Source of the DNA: Acidobacteriota bacterium
Lineage (GTDB): Bacteria; Acidobacteriota; Terriglobia; Acidiferrales; UBA7541
Assembly: GCA_003153585.1 (NCBI GenBank)
Contig: PLZZ01000014.1
Coordinates: 670-11,215, forward strand
Length of the DNA: 10,546 nucleotides
Direction: 5' to 3'
In this document: one piece after another, positions 1-6,700 of the stretch
Layout of the letters: each line of letters starts with the position of its first letter
Position numbering within the stretch: position 1 is the first letter of the stretch
Notes under the pieces: model-generated
Told to the model about the DNA's origin: nothing
Database searches by the model: none
What the model saw: the letters and a program-made list of their open reading frames with translations, nothing else
Position numbers and translations under genes: made by a program

Positions 1-43
1 TTTAGATCGCTCTTAAGTCTTTGCTTGGTTCGTACTCGGCGGC

Positions 44-58
44 AAGGATTCGATCCTT
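44..58. repeat. Short inverted repeat upstream of the first gene
   Basis: Two 6-base arms (AAGGAT and ATCCTT) flank a TCG loop in the leader before the first gene. A second, weaker stem (GGGT/ACCC, 62-72) follows directly. There is no run of T after either stem, so this does not look like an intrinsic terminator. It could be a leader structure or chance. The rest of 1-73 holds no gene I can support. Confidence 0.3.
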
Positions 59-73
59 TCAGGGTTTTACCCC

Positions 74-79
74 AAGGTG
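74..79 (+). promoter_or_regulatory. Ribosome binding site deciding the first start
   Basis: AAGGTG lies six bases before an ATG at 86. An in-frame GTG at 77 also exists, but it sits inside this Shine-Dalgarno-like sequence and has no good site of its own, so the ATG at 86 is preferred. Confidence 0.55.
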
Positions 80-85
80 AAAAAG

Positions 86-1150
86 ATGGCTACCAGTCTA
101 GATGTTGATTCTGCGACAAAACTACGGAAGCTACAGGAGTCGAATGAAACCGTTATTCGGATGGGTGTGATTGGCTACGGCTACTGGGGCCCGAACATTG
201 TCCGAAATTTTCACCGGCAGGAGCGTTCCCGCGTTGTGGCCATTTGCGACAAGAGTCCCAAGTCACTACAGCGCGCCCGGCAGTCTTATCCGGAGATCCG
301 CGCAATCGATGAATGCAATGACATCCTGACAGCTACGGATATTGACGCGATCGCAATCGTGACGCCTGTCTGGACGCACTATGAGCTTGCCAAGATCGCA
401 TTGGAGAACGGCAAGCACGTGTTCGTTGAGAAGCCGTTTACCTGCACTACGGCACAAGCGGAGGAACTCATCGAGCTGGCGGAGCGTAAGAATCTAACAA
501 TCATGGTGGACCACACATTTTTGTTCACCGGCGCGGTCAAGCGCATCAAAGAATTCATTGATAATGGAACACTGGGCGATCTGTATTACTACGACTCCAC
601 GCGCGTAAACCTCGGACTTTTTCAGCACGACGTAAATGTGCTCTGGGATCTGGCGCCGCACGATCTTTCGATTATGGATTACCTCATCAAGGATAAGCCC
701 GAAGCTATCGTGGCCACAGGTGAGCGCCATTTAAATGGTGTTGCCGACATCGCTTTCCTCACTCTCTACTACCCGAACAATATGATCGGGCACATTAACG
801 TGAATTGGCTGTCGCCGGTGAAGGTGCGCACAACTCTCATCGGTGGCGAGAAAAAAATGCTGGTCTGGAACGATCTTGAAGCTGACGAAAAGCTAAAAAT
901 ATACGACAAGGGCGTGCAAATGAGCGGTGACGGCGTCTATCAACTGCTCGTAAGCTACCGTTCCGGCGATATGTGGGCGCCTCGAGTCGAGCAAGTCGAA
1001 GCCCTCAAGCTCGAAGCAGCCTATTTCGTCGACTGCATTGTGAATAACAAGAAGCCCTTTAATGATGGAGCCGCGGGGTTGCATGTCGTACGAGTGCTGG
1101 AAGCCGCCGACCAGTCTCTTCAGCAAAGAGGCAAAGTCATCCGGCTATGA
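86..1150 (+). CDS. Gfo/Idh/MocA family NAD(P)-dependent sugar oxidoreductase
   Basis: This is a cytoplasmic dehydrogenase of 354 residues, the usual length for the family, that probably oxidises a nucleotide-sugar hydroxyl. Counting from ATG 86, the N-terminal Rossmann fold shows the dinucleotide-binding loop GYGYWGPN at 30-37, preceded by about 27 extra residues. The conserved EKP lysine motif is at 115-117, and DLAPHD, carrying the usual catalytic-site histidine, is at 188-193. The C-terminal half is the alpha/beta substrate domain. It overlaps the next gene, an N-acetyltransferase, by four bases (ATGA). In known clusters this pair plus a PLP aminotransferase makes acetamido sugars by 3-oxidation, transamination and acetylation; no aminotransferase is visible here. 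The GYGYWGPN loop differs from what I remember of WbpB/WlbA, so the exact substrate is open. An internal ATG at 161 would match the common family start but lacks a nearby ribosome site. Confidence 0.9.
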   Translation: MATSLDVDSATKLRKLQESNETVIRMGVIGYGYWGPNIVRNFHRQERSRVVAICDKSPKSLQRARQSYPEIRAIDECNDILTATDIDAIAIVTPVWTHYELAKIALENGKHVFVEKPFTCTTAQAEELIELAERKNLTIMVDHTFLFTGAVKRIKEFIDNGTLGDLYYYDSTRVNLGLFQHDVNVLWDLAPHDLSIMDYLIKDKPEAIVATGERHLNGVADIAFLTLYYPNNMIGHINVNWLSPVKVRTTLIGGEKKMLVWNDLEADEKLKIYDKGVQMSGDGVYQLLVSYRSGDMWAPRVEQVEALKLEAAYFVDCIVNNKKPFNDGAAGLHVVRVLEAADQSLQQRGKVIRL

Positions 1151-1641
1151 ACGAATTCGTTTGCATCGCGCCAGACGTCAAGTTGGGGAAAAACGTCAAG
1201 CTCTCGAAATTCATCAATCTGTATGGGTGCACGGTAGGCGACGATACAAAGATCGGCGCATTTGTCGAGATTCAGAAGAACGCTACAGTGGGAAAACGGT
1301 GCAAGATTTCGAGCCACACATTTATCTGCGAAGGCGTGACAATCGAAGACGGCGCGTTCATCGGGCACAGTGTTACTTTTATTAACGATTCATATCCGCG
1401 GTCGACAGTTGAAAACGGCCAGCTGCAAACGGAAAAGGATTGGAAGGTCGAGAGTACACTTGTGAAAAAAGGCGCCTCAATCGGGTCCGGAACAACCATT
1501 CTCTCCAACGTTGTTATCGGTGAGAATGCCCTAGTCGGCGCCGGTAGTGTGGTGACAAAAGATGTTCCGGCGAACGCAATCGCAGCCGGAAATCCAGCCA
1601 AAGTTCTTCGTTATATCACTGACGAGCCAAGGACCGAATAA
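1147..1641 (+). CDS. Hexapeptide-repeat sugar N-acetyltransferase, WbpD/WlbB type
   Basis: A 164-residue left-handed beta-helix acyltransferase that probably transfers acetyl from acetyl-CoA to the amino group of a nucleotide-linked amino sugar. Imperfect hexapeptide repeats ([IV]-G-x-x or V-x-[IL]-G) run through residues 8-75 and again 104-138. They are interrupted by a loop with NDSYPR at 80-85, the position of the conserved N-D-x-Y-P-R active-site loop of WbpD/WlbB-type enzymes. LVKKGASIGSG (105-115) and AGNPAKVLR (147-155) are the typical C-terminal signatures. Its ATG overlaps the TGA of the dehydrogenase gene and no strong ribosome site is seen, so translational coupling is likely. Length is slightly below the roughly 190 residues of WbpD. 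Family assignment is firm; the exact sugar is inferred from the neighbour. Confidence 0.88.
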   Translation: MNEFVCIAPDVKLGKNVKLSKFINLYGCTVGDDTKIGAFVEIQKNATVGKRCKISSHTFICEGVTIEDGAFIGHSVTFINDSYPRSTVENGQLQTEKDWKVESTLVKKGASIGSGTTILSNVVIGENALVGAGSVVTKDVPANAIAAGNPAKVLRYITDEPRTE

Positions 1642-1775
1642 TGTCGAACGATGGGAAAATTCTGTTTCTGGACTTAGATAGCTTTCACCGAGAACTTGAG
1701 AGGGACTGCCCCCGTATTTCGGAAGACTTTGCGAACTGCAGGATTTGTAGGTGGCCTCATGGTGGAAGAATTTGA
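1641..1775 (+). CDS. Small hypothetical ORF, possible N-terminal gene remnant
   Basis: A 44-codon frame starts at an ATG overlapping the acetyltransferase stop (TAATG) and ends at TGA 1773-1775. It begins MSNDGKILFLDLD, which has the look of a beta-strand start of an alpha/beta enzyme, and then becomes charged (RELERDCPRISEDF). I do not recognise it. Its position fits a coupled small gene, but its length and the adjoining open frame in another phase suggest the beginning of a gene that has been deleted or frameshifted. Confidence that it makes a functional peptide is low. Confidence 0.25.
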   Translation: MSNDGKILFLDLDSFHRELERDCPRISEDFANCRICRWPHGGRI

Positions 1776-1860
1776 GCGCGAATGTTTTGGGATCGCGAGT
1801 CCAGACGGAATTTGGTACATTCGTTCACTGACTCTATTCAATGGGCTCGATTACAATTGA
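1759..1860 (+). pseudogene. Second short frame, possible C-terminal gene remnant
   Basis: A frame different from the preceding small ORF is open from 1678 to the TGA at 1858-1860. Its first ATG, at 1759, gives 33 residues (MVEEFERECFGIASPD at the start). Read from 1678, the frame contains KTLRTAGFVGG and then IWYIRSLTLF, which looks more protein-like than random sequence. One frameshift between about 1680 and 1755 would join it to the 1641 frame into a protein of about 70 residues. The ATG of the deacetylase gene (1841) lies inside it. I cannot name the ancestral gene, so the pseudogene call is inference. Confidence 0.22.
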
Positions 1861-2743
1861 CCAGGCAGAGCGACTAGCTAAGAGCACCAGTGTGCAAGAT
1901 TTTCGCCTCGACCGTCTCGCAACTCTTTACTTCTTCCATCCGCTTCGGCAGAGGTTCTCGGAACCAAGTTCGCGGCGGATTCCCATTTTGATGTACCACA
2001 GCATATCCAAGACCGCCGACAAACGCGTATCAGCCTACTATGACACGCACACCTCGCCAGCTGTCTTCGCGGAGCAAATGCGATTCCTGCGCGACAATGG
2101 TTATCGCACACTCTGCATTGACGAGGTCCTCTCCCAGCTTCAGTCAGGGCAGAAAAGCAACGAGAAGTGCGTGGCCATCACTTTCGACGATGGATATCGC
2201 GACTTCTACACGCATGCTTTTCCGGTCCTCGCGGAATGTAACTTCACCGCAACCGTCTACCTCCCAACGAGCTACATCGGCTACACTGCCGTGCAATTCA
2301 AAGGCAAGGATTGCCTGACCTGGGATGAAGTGCGGTATCTGAGAGGAGCGGGCATCCACTTCGGTTCGCACAGCGTAACGCACCCCCAACTGCGTCTCTG
2401 TAAGTCATCGGATGTTGAATACGAGCTGCGCTGTTCAAAAGAAACGATCGAAAACGAACTGGGCGAAGAGGTGAAGTCTTTTTCTTATCCATACGCCTTT
2501 CCGGAAAACTACACGCACTTCAAGCAGACTCTGCGCCTGTCTCTGCAAGCTTGCGGATACACGAACGGGGTCTCTACAATCTTGGGCACCATGCAAAACC
2601 CGAAGGACCGATACTTTCTCAAACGCTTGCCGGTCAGTTCTGCAGACGATACAAGTCTATTCCGCGCAAAACTTGAGGGAGGTTACGATTGGTTGCACTC
2701 ATTTCAGTACGTCGCAAAGATGGCGAAATCCGGAGTTCAATAA
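1841..2743 (+). CDS. Polysaccharide deacetylase, NodB/CE4 family
   Basis: A 300-residue carbohydrate esterase 4 protein expected to remove N- or O-acetyl groups from a polysaccharide or lipid-linked glycan using a bound metal ion. The domain opens at RIPILMYHSIS (46-56). Motif 1, TFDDG, is at 114-118 and supplies the catalytic base and one metal-ligand aspartate. Motif 2, HSVTH, at 177-181 supplies the two metal histidines. A motif-3-like SFSYPYAF lies at 213-220. All three metal ligands are present, so it should be active. No signal peptide or clear membrane segment is seen: the first 40 residues are mixed and charged, suggesting cytoplasmic or membrane-face action. There is no strong ribosome site before ATG 1841, and the start overlaps a short upstream frame ending at 1860, so coupled translation is possible. 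The next gene starts immediately after its TAA. Confidence 0.9.
   Translation: MGSITIDQAERLAKSTSVQDFRLDRLATLYFFHPLRQRFSEPSSRRIPILMYHSISKTADKRVSAYYDTHTSPAVFAEQMRFLRDNGYRTLCIDEVLSQLQSGQKSNEKCVAITFDDGYRDFYTHAFPVLAECNFTATVYLPTSYIGYTAVQFKGKDCLTWDEVRYLRGAGIHFGSHSVTHPQLRLCKSSDVEYELRCSKETIENELGEEVKSFSYPYAFPENYTHFKQTLRLSLQACGYTNGVSTILGTMQNPKDRYFLKRLPVSSADDTSLFRAKLEGGYDWLHSFQYVAKMAKSGVQ
2732..2735 (+). promoter_or_regulatory. Ribosome binding site for the first glycosyltransferase
   Basis: GGAG inside the end of the deacetylase gene lies eight bases before ATG 2744, which follows the deacetylase TAA directly. This supports 2744 over the in-frame ATG at 2759. Confidence 0.5.
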
Positions 2744-3667
2744 ATGTCGAAGCCCAACATGAAAACCCGCTATCTCGTGATTTCGCCGGCGAAAGATGAG
2801 GCGGAACGGATCGAGAGGACGATTCAGGCAATGATTGGTCAGACGATTCTACCGTTGCACTGGGTCATTGTGGACGATGGTTCTCAGGACAGGACTTCGG
2901 AGATCGTGCGGAACTACGCTAGCAAGTATAGTTGGATTCAGCTACATCGCATCGAACGCGATGCCAAGCGGAAGTTGGGATCGGCCGAAATCCAGGCTTT
3001 TGTCACTGGTTTCGATTTGGTTAAGAATATCGATTTTGATTTTGTTGTCAAACTTGACTGCGACTTGGATCTTCCGGTTAATTACTTTGAGTCCCTGTTC
3101 GAGAAGTTTGACGCCGATGATCGGCTTGGGATTGCTTCCGGCCAATTTTACGAAGAAGGATCTGAAGGTTGGAACGTAAGCTGGATGCCGCCTTACCACG
3201 CAGCTGGGGCATCCAAGGTCGTCCGAGCCCAGTGCTTTGAAGACATTGGGGGCTTTCCGACGCGCCCAGGATGGGATACGGCCGATGAGATCAAAGCGCA
3301 ATTCAAAGGGTGGAAAACCCGCCATTTTCCGGAGCTGAGTTTTTATCACCTCCGCAAGGAGGGCGCTGCGCTAGGCTCCCTGCGGACGAACCTCTTACAT
3401 GGTGAAATCTACTATGTGTGCGGAGGTGGTGCGCTCTTCTTCTCATTCAAGGTGTTCCATCGGATGTTCACGAGCCGTCCCTTCGTTTTGGGCGGGCTCG
3501 CGCTGACTTGGGGTTATCTGAGGGCGCTACTTGCGAGAAAAAAGCGACTCGTCAACGAATCCGAGCAAGAGTTTTACAAGAGTGCCCTCAATCAGAGGAT
3601 CTGGCGTCGATTCAGTCGCGACGAAAAACAGCGGGAATCATCTGCGCAGAATGGTTTCGCGACTTAA
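2744..3667 (+). CDS. Family 2 glycosyltransferase
   Basis: A 307-residue inverting GT-A glycosyltransferase that transfers a sugar from a nucleotide donor to a lipid-linked acceptor at the cytoplasmic membrane face. Near the N-terminus is the typical entry LVISPAKDEAERIERTI (11-27). The nucleotide-binding VDDGSQDRT is at 43-51. A DxD-type metal site, KLDCDLDLP, is at 103-111. GGFPTRPGWDTADE at 169-182 has the aspartate/glutamate pair usual near the acceptor site and catalytic base. Two hydrophobic stretches near the end (about 225-240 and 247-263) suggest membrane attachment, followed by a basic hydrophilic tail. The gene is packed between stop and start: TAAATG joins it to the deacetylase upstream and again to the AsnB gene downstream. 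The donor sugar cannot be read from sequence. Confidence 0.9.
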   Translation: MSKPNMKTRYLVISPAKDEAERIERTIQAMIGQTILPLHWVIVDDGSQDRTSEIVRNYASKYSWIQLHRIERDAKRKLGSAEIQAFVTGFDLVKNIDFDFVVKLDCDLDLPVNYFESLFEKFDADDRLGIASGQFYEEGSEGWNVSWMPPYHAAGASKVVRAQCFEDIGGFPTRPGWDTADEIKAQFKGWKTRHFPELSFYHLRKEGAALGSLRTNLLHGEIYYVCGGGALFFSFKVFHRMFTSRPFVLGGLALTWGYLRALLARKKRLVNESEQEFYKSALNQRIWRRFSRDEKQRESSAQNGFAT

Positions 3668-5545
3668 ATGTGCGGAATCTGCGGTATTTTTGACTTTAAA
3701 GGCAATCCGATCGATCGCGAGCTTCTGGAGCGAATGACAGATCGGATTCGTCATCGCGGTCCGGACGGCGATGGTTATTTTGTGGGCAAAGGAGTCGGAC
3801 TGGGCAACCGGCGCCTCAGTATTATTGACCTGGAGGGCGGCGGGCAGCCGCAAACAAATGAAGACGGCGGTCTTCAAGTTGTATTCAACGGCGAGATCTA
3901 TAACTTCGTTGAATTGAGAAAAGAGCTTATCGAAAAGGGCCATCAATTTAAGACTCGCTCTGACACAGAAGTTATCGTTCACGGCTACGAAGAGTGGGGA
4001 GAGGATTGCACGAGCCGATTTAACGGAATTTTCGCGTTCGCTTTGTGGGATTCCAATCGCAGGCAATTGCTCCTCGCCAGGGACCACTTGGGTGTCAAGC
4101 CGCTCTATTACGTCCTGCTCGGTAACCGGCTTCTCTTTGCCTCAGAGATCAAAGCGCTCCTCGTCGATCCGGAATGTCCACGCGAAGTGGACATTCAAGC
4201 TCTCAGCATGTTGTTCACGCTCCGCTACGTTCCCTCGCCTCACACCCTGTTCGGACATATTAGGAAACTCCCTCCTGCGAACAGAATGATCGTTCGGTCC
4301 GACGGAATGCGGATCGAGCGATATTGGAATTCATTACCGAAGATCCAAACAATCGTAAACGAGCCGGCGCTGGTGGAAGAATACCAATCACTCGTCGAAG
4401 ATGCGGTACGTCTGCAGATGAGGAGCGACGTGCCTGTGGGCCTGTTTCTGAGCTCAGGAGTGGACTCCGGCTGTTTGCTGTCCATTATGAGCAAACATTC
4501 AAATCAAGCCGTCCGTACTTTTACGATTGGTTTTGAAGGGGGCGAGGAATCGAACGAAACCGATGATGCACGGCAGTTGGCAAAGGCATTCGGGTCGGAT
4601 CACTCCGAGTTAGTGCTGGGGCCAGCAGATTACGAAAAGTACTATGAACGTTATCTCTGGGATTTGGAAGAGCCGGTTGGCAACGAAACCGCCGCGGCGT
4701 TTTATTTCTTGAGCCGTATCACCAGCGAAAGAGTCAAGGTGGCACTGACGGGCCAAGGCGCCGATGAACCGTGGGCAGGATACGACCGATACATCGGCGT
4801 CAAGTATTCCGAATACTATGCTCGTCTTCCGCAAGTCCTGACCCGGAATCTGCTCAGCCGGATTGGCGAACACTGGGTCAAGAACGAAGTATGGAAGAGG
4901 GGCCTTAGTTCGCTCCACGAGAGAGATGTACTGACGCGATTGGTCAATGTTTATTCGTTCTTCAGTACAGCCATGAAGACTCAATTGTTCCAACCATGGA
5001 TTAAAGAATTAGTGTCTTCGAATGGGCTAGAAGCGAAGAAGGCCCTGGGACCACTGCAGTCGGAAGTACGGGACTTGGACCCGCTGACGCAGATCCTCTA
5101 CATGGACACGCGAACGAACCTTCCCGACGATCTATTAATGGTTGCCGACAAGACTTCAATGGCCAACTCGCTTGAAGTTCGCGTGCCGTTTCTCGATTAT
5201 CGTTTGGTGGAGTTCATTGAGACGCTGCCTCCCAACTTGAAACTTAAGGGCTTCCGAGGAAAATACCTTCATAAGAAGGCTGTCAAGAAATGGCTTCCCC
5301 AAGAAGTGGTCTATCGCAAGAAGAAGGGTTTCGCGAATCCCGTTGGCAACTGGCTGCGAACTTCCATGCGCGGCTTCGTGCGAGAGTGTTTGTTGAGCAA
5401 AGACTCGGCCGTTAATCGATACTTTAATCGGGAGTTCCTTGTTCAAACGCTTGAGAAACATGACCATGCTCAGGAACAAAACCGGCGGCACATATACCTT
5501 TTGCTTTCTTTCGAACTCTGGCATCGGCAGTTCCTTTCTACCTAG
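3668..5545 (+). CDS. asnB: AsnB-type glutamine-dependent amidotransferase (asparagine synthase family)
   Basis: A 625-residue, full-length class II amidotransferase. The N-terminal Ntn glutaminase begins MCGICG with the nucleophile Cys2. Supporting glutaminase motifs are GNRRLSIIDL (46-55), NGEIYNF (74-80) and RSDTE (97-101). The C-terminal ATP-pyrophosphatase domain has the PP-loop as SSGVDS (262-267), the TGQGADEPWAGY motif (361-372), and later DKTSMANSLEVRVPFLDYR. All parts look intact. Glutamine is hydrolysed and ammonia is passed to an adenylated carboxylate. Its position between two glycosyltransferase genes argues for amidating a sugar carboxyl (uronamide) or a sugar-linked amino acid rather than housekeeping asparagine synthesis; that is inference. 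ATG follows the upstream TAA directly with no strong ribosome site, so coupling is likely. A remnant of a second copy lies at 6537-6671. Confidence 0.93.
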   Translation: MCGICGIFDFKGNPIDRELLERMTDRIRHRGPDGDGYFVGKGVGLGNRRLSIIDLEGGGQPQTNEDGGLQVVFNGEIYNFVELRKELIEKGHQFKTRSDTEVIVHGYEEWGEDCTSRFNGIFAFALWDSNRRQLLLARDHLGVKPLYYVLLGNRLLFASEIKALLVDPECPREVDIQALSMLFTLRYVPSPHTLFGHIRKLPPANRMIVRSDGMRIERYWNSLPKIQTIVNEPALVEEYQSLVEDAVRLQMRSDVPVGLFLSSGVDSGCLLSIMSKHSNQAVRTFTIGFEGGEESNETDDARQLAKAFGSDHSELVLGPADYEKYYERYLWDLEEPVGNETAAAFYFLSRITSERVKVALTGQGADEPWAGYDRYIGVKYSEYYARLPQVLTRNLLSRIGEHWVKNEVWKRGLSSLHERDVLTRLVNVYSFFSTAMKTQLFQPWIKELVSSNGLEAKKALGPLQSEVRDLDPLTQILYMDTRTNLPDDLLMVADKTSMANSLEVRVPFLDYRLVEFIETLPPNLKLKGFRGKYLHKKAVKKWLPQEVVYRKKKGFANPVGNWLRTSMRGFVRECLLSKDSAVNRYFNREFLVQTLEKHDHAQEQNRRHIYLLLSFELWHRQFLST

Positions 5546-5555
5546 AGCGCATTCT

Positions 5556-6533
5556 GTGCCCGAACCTATAGATCTTTCCATCATCATCGTAAATTGGCGG
5601 TCGGCTGATTTTTTACAAAAGTGCCTGGCCAGCATCTACGCCAACACGGTCGGCATCAACTTCGAGATTGTCGTGGTTGATAACGCCTCTTTCGATGGCT
5701 CGGCGGAAATGGTGAAGCTGGAATTTCCGGCGGTTAGTTTCGTGCAGAGCGACAAGAATGTCGGGTTCTCCGGCGCGAATAATCTTGGTTACGCAAGAGC
5801 CCACGGAAGGAATCTCTTATTCTTAAATCCAGATACGGAAGTGACTGGCCCAGCGCTAACAACTATGATGGGGTTCCTTGATTCCATGCCTTCCGTTGGG
5901 ATTGTGGGTGCTCGCCTATTGAATTCTGATCTCACTGTCCAGACAAGCTGTGTGCAGCGCTTCCCGTCCATCTTCGGTCAGCTTTTTGATTCGGATCTGC
6001 TCCGCAAGTTGTTTCCCAAGTGCAGCCTCTGGGGCACGCGCGCGCTGTTGGAGCCGCATAATGCGCCAGTTTCAGTCGAAATGGTTTCTGGTGCATGCTT
6101 GATGATCCGCCGGGCCGTTTTTGAGCAAGTAGGTCAGTTCAATACCAACTACTTCATGTATGCGGAGGATGTGGACCTCTGCTTTCGGGTTCACAATATC
6201 GGCTGGAAGAACTGTTACGTTGAAGAAGCTGTCGTAATCCATCATGGGGGCAAGAGCACTGCCTCGAAGCCAGTAAGCCACTTCTCGGCAATACTGATGC
6301 GGGAGTCACTACTGCGATTTGTTAGAAGCACACGGGGGGAATGGTATGCCGCTGTCTATCAGGCAGCAACGGCACTCAACGCAGTTCTTCGTTTATTTAT
6401 TCTCGGCTTGGCGCTCGTGTTGACTTTTGGGCAGTACCATCCTCGGTCAGTGCGTAATGCATTCGGCAAGTGGTCTAGAGTCTTTCGGTGGTCCATTGGC
6501 CTAGAAGGGTGGGCCAGAAACCCGAGTGCGTAA
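5556..6533 (+). CDS. Family 2 glycosyltransferase, rhamnosyltransferase/WbbL-like
   Basis: A 325-residue GT2 protein of the COG1216 type. From GTG 5556 the core begins IDLSIIIVNWRS (5-16). It continues with VDNASFDGS (41-49), NVGFSGANN (68-76), the metal site NPDTE (91-95), VSGACLMIRR (177-186) and the acceptor-site signature EDVDLCFR (204-211), all in the expected order. A hydrophobic helix near residues 275-300 may anchor it to the membrane. The frame is open back to an ATG at 5439, but that would add 39 residues overlapping the AsnB gene by over 100 bases, with no family similarity. GTG 5556, ten bases after the AsnB stop, gives the normal N-terminus and is preferred, although the ribosome site (TAGAG at 5543) is weak. 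It probably adds a rhamnose or similar deoxysugar to the lipid-linked repeat unit; the substrate is not proven. Confidence 0.88.
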   Translation: MPEPIDLSIIIVNWRSADFLQKCLASIYANTVGINFEIVVVDNASFDGSAEMVKLEFPAVSFVQSDKNVGFSGANNLGYARAHGRNLLFLNPDTEVTGPALTTMMGFLDSMPSVGIVGARLLNSDLTVQTSCVQRFPSIFGQLFDSDLLRKLFPKCSLWGTRALLEPHNAPVSVEMVSGACLMIRRAVFEQVGQFNTNYFMYAEDVDLCFRVHNIGWKNCYVEEAVVIHHGGKSTASKPVSHFSAILMRESLLRFVRSTRGEWYAAVYQAATALNAVLRLFILGLALVLTFGQYHPRSVRNAFGKWSRVFRWSIGLEGWARNPSA

Positions 6534-6569
6534 GCCATGCGTGGAATCTGCGGAAAAGCCACTCGGAAG

Positions 6570-6584
6570 AACGCTCAGAGCGTT
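6570..6584. repeat. Inverted repeat with 7-base arms
   Basis: AACGCTC and GAGCGTT are perfect complements around a single A. The repeat lies inside the asnB remnant, 12 bases before an 18-base perfect palindrome. The one-base loop argues against an RNA hairpin and is more like a protein-binding dyad, if it is anything. Confidence 0.35.
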
Positions 6585-6596
6585 GATCGATGTATC

Positions 6597-6614
6597 GTCC
6601 ATCATATGATGGAC
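6597..6614. repeat. Perfect 18-bp palindrome
   Basis: GTCCATCATATGATGGAC is identical to its own reverse complement over all 18 bases. It lies in the gap between the second glycosyltransferase and the polymerase-like gene, about 90 bases before ATG 6701. It could be an operator for a dimeric regulator or a chance product of the Val-His-His-Met-Met-Asp codons in the asnB remnant. No T-run follows, so it is not an intrinsic terminator. Confidence 0.4.
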
Positions 6615-6670
6615 CGGATTAAACTCTGGATCTGTGACGCCAGCAGCTTCTGGATGCCCGGAATTAGCTA

Positions 6671-6700
6671 ATGGGTGCCGCGGCTGTGCGATTGAATTAG
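6671..6700 (+). other. Nine-codon mini-ORF linking the remnant to the next gene
   Basis: The ATG overlaps the stop of the asnB remnant (TAATG). The frame encodes MGAAAVRLN, and its TAG touches the ATG of the polymerase-like gene (TAGATG). The arrangement could carry terminating ribosomes to ATG 6701, which has no Shine-Dalgarno sequence of its own. No peptide function is claimed. Confidence 0.3.

Larger units (their letters stand above)
6537..6671 (+). pseudogene. Remnant of the N-terminus of a second asnB gene
   Basis: This 44-codon frame starts three bases after the glycosyltransferase stop. It lines up with the first 38 residues of the complete AsnB at 3668 with one single-residue gap. 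MRGICG corresponds to MCGICG, VDR at 16-18 to IDR, MMDRIK at 24-29 to MTDRIR, and DASSFW at 34-39 to the DGDGYF segment. The nucleophile Cys2 is replaced by Arg (codon CGT, one transition from Cys TGT). The invariant HRGP before the DASSFW segment is lost (LWIC), and everything downstream of the first strands is missing. It cannot be a working amidotransferase. A decayed relic of a second amidotransferase gene is the simplest reading; a retained leader peptide or spacer is the alternative. Confidence 0.65.

Noticed and set aside
62..72. GGGT/ACCC stem before the first gene as a terminator
   Set aside because: The stem is only four base pairs, followed by a ribosome site and not a T-run.
1..108. 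An open plus-strand frame entering from the left edge and ending at TGA 106-108
   Set aside because: It could be the tail of an upstream gene, but its translation is not domain-like and it would overlap the dehydrogenase start; it is too short to support.
3638..4087. A 149-codon minus-strand frame over the start of the AsnB gene
   Set aside because: It is antisense to the conserved glutaminase domain and has no ribosome site or family resemblance.
4451..4468. PP-loop of AsnB written SSGVDS rather than SGGLDS
   Set aside because: Serine in the second position is a common natural variant in this family, and the rest of the synthetase site is intact, so it is not evidence of inactivation.
5156..5635. 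A 159-codon minus-strand frame across the AsnB/glycosyltransferase junction
   Set aside because: It spans two well-supported plus-strand genes and shows no recognisable motif, so it is an antisense shadow.
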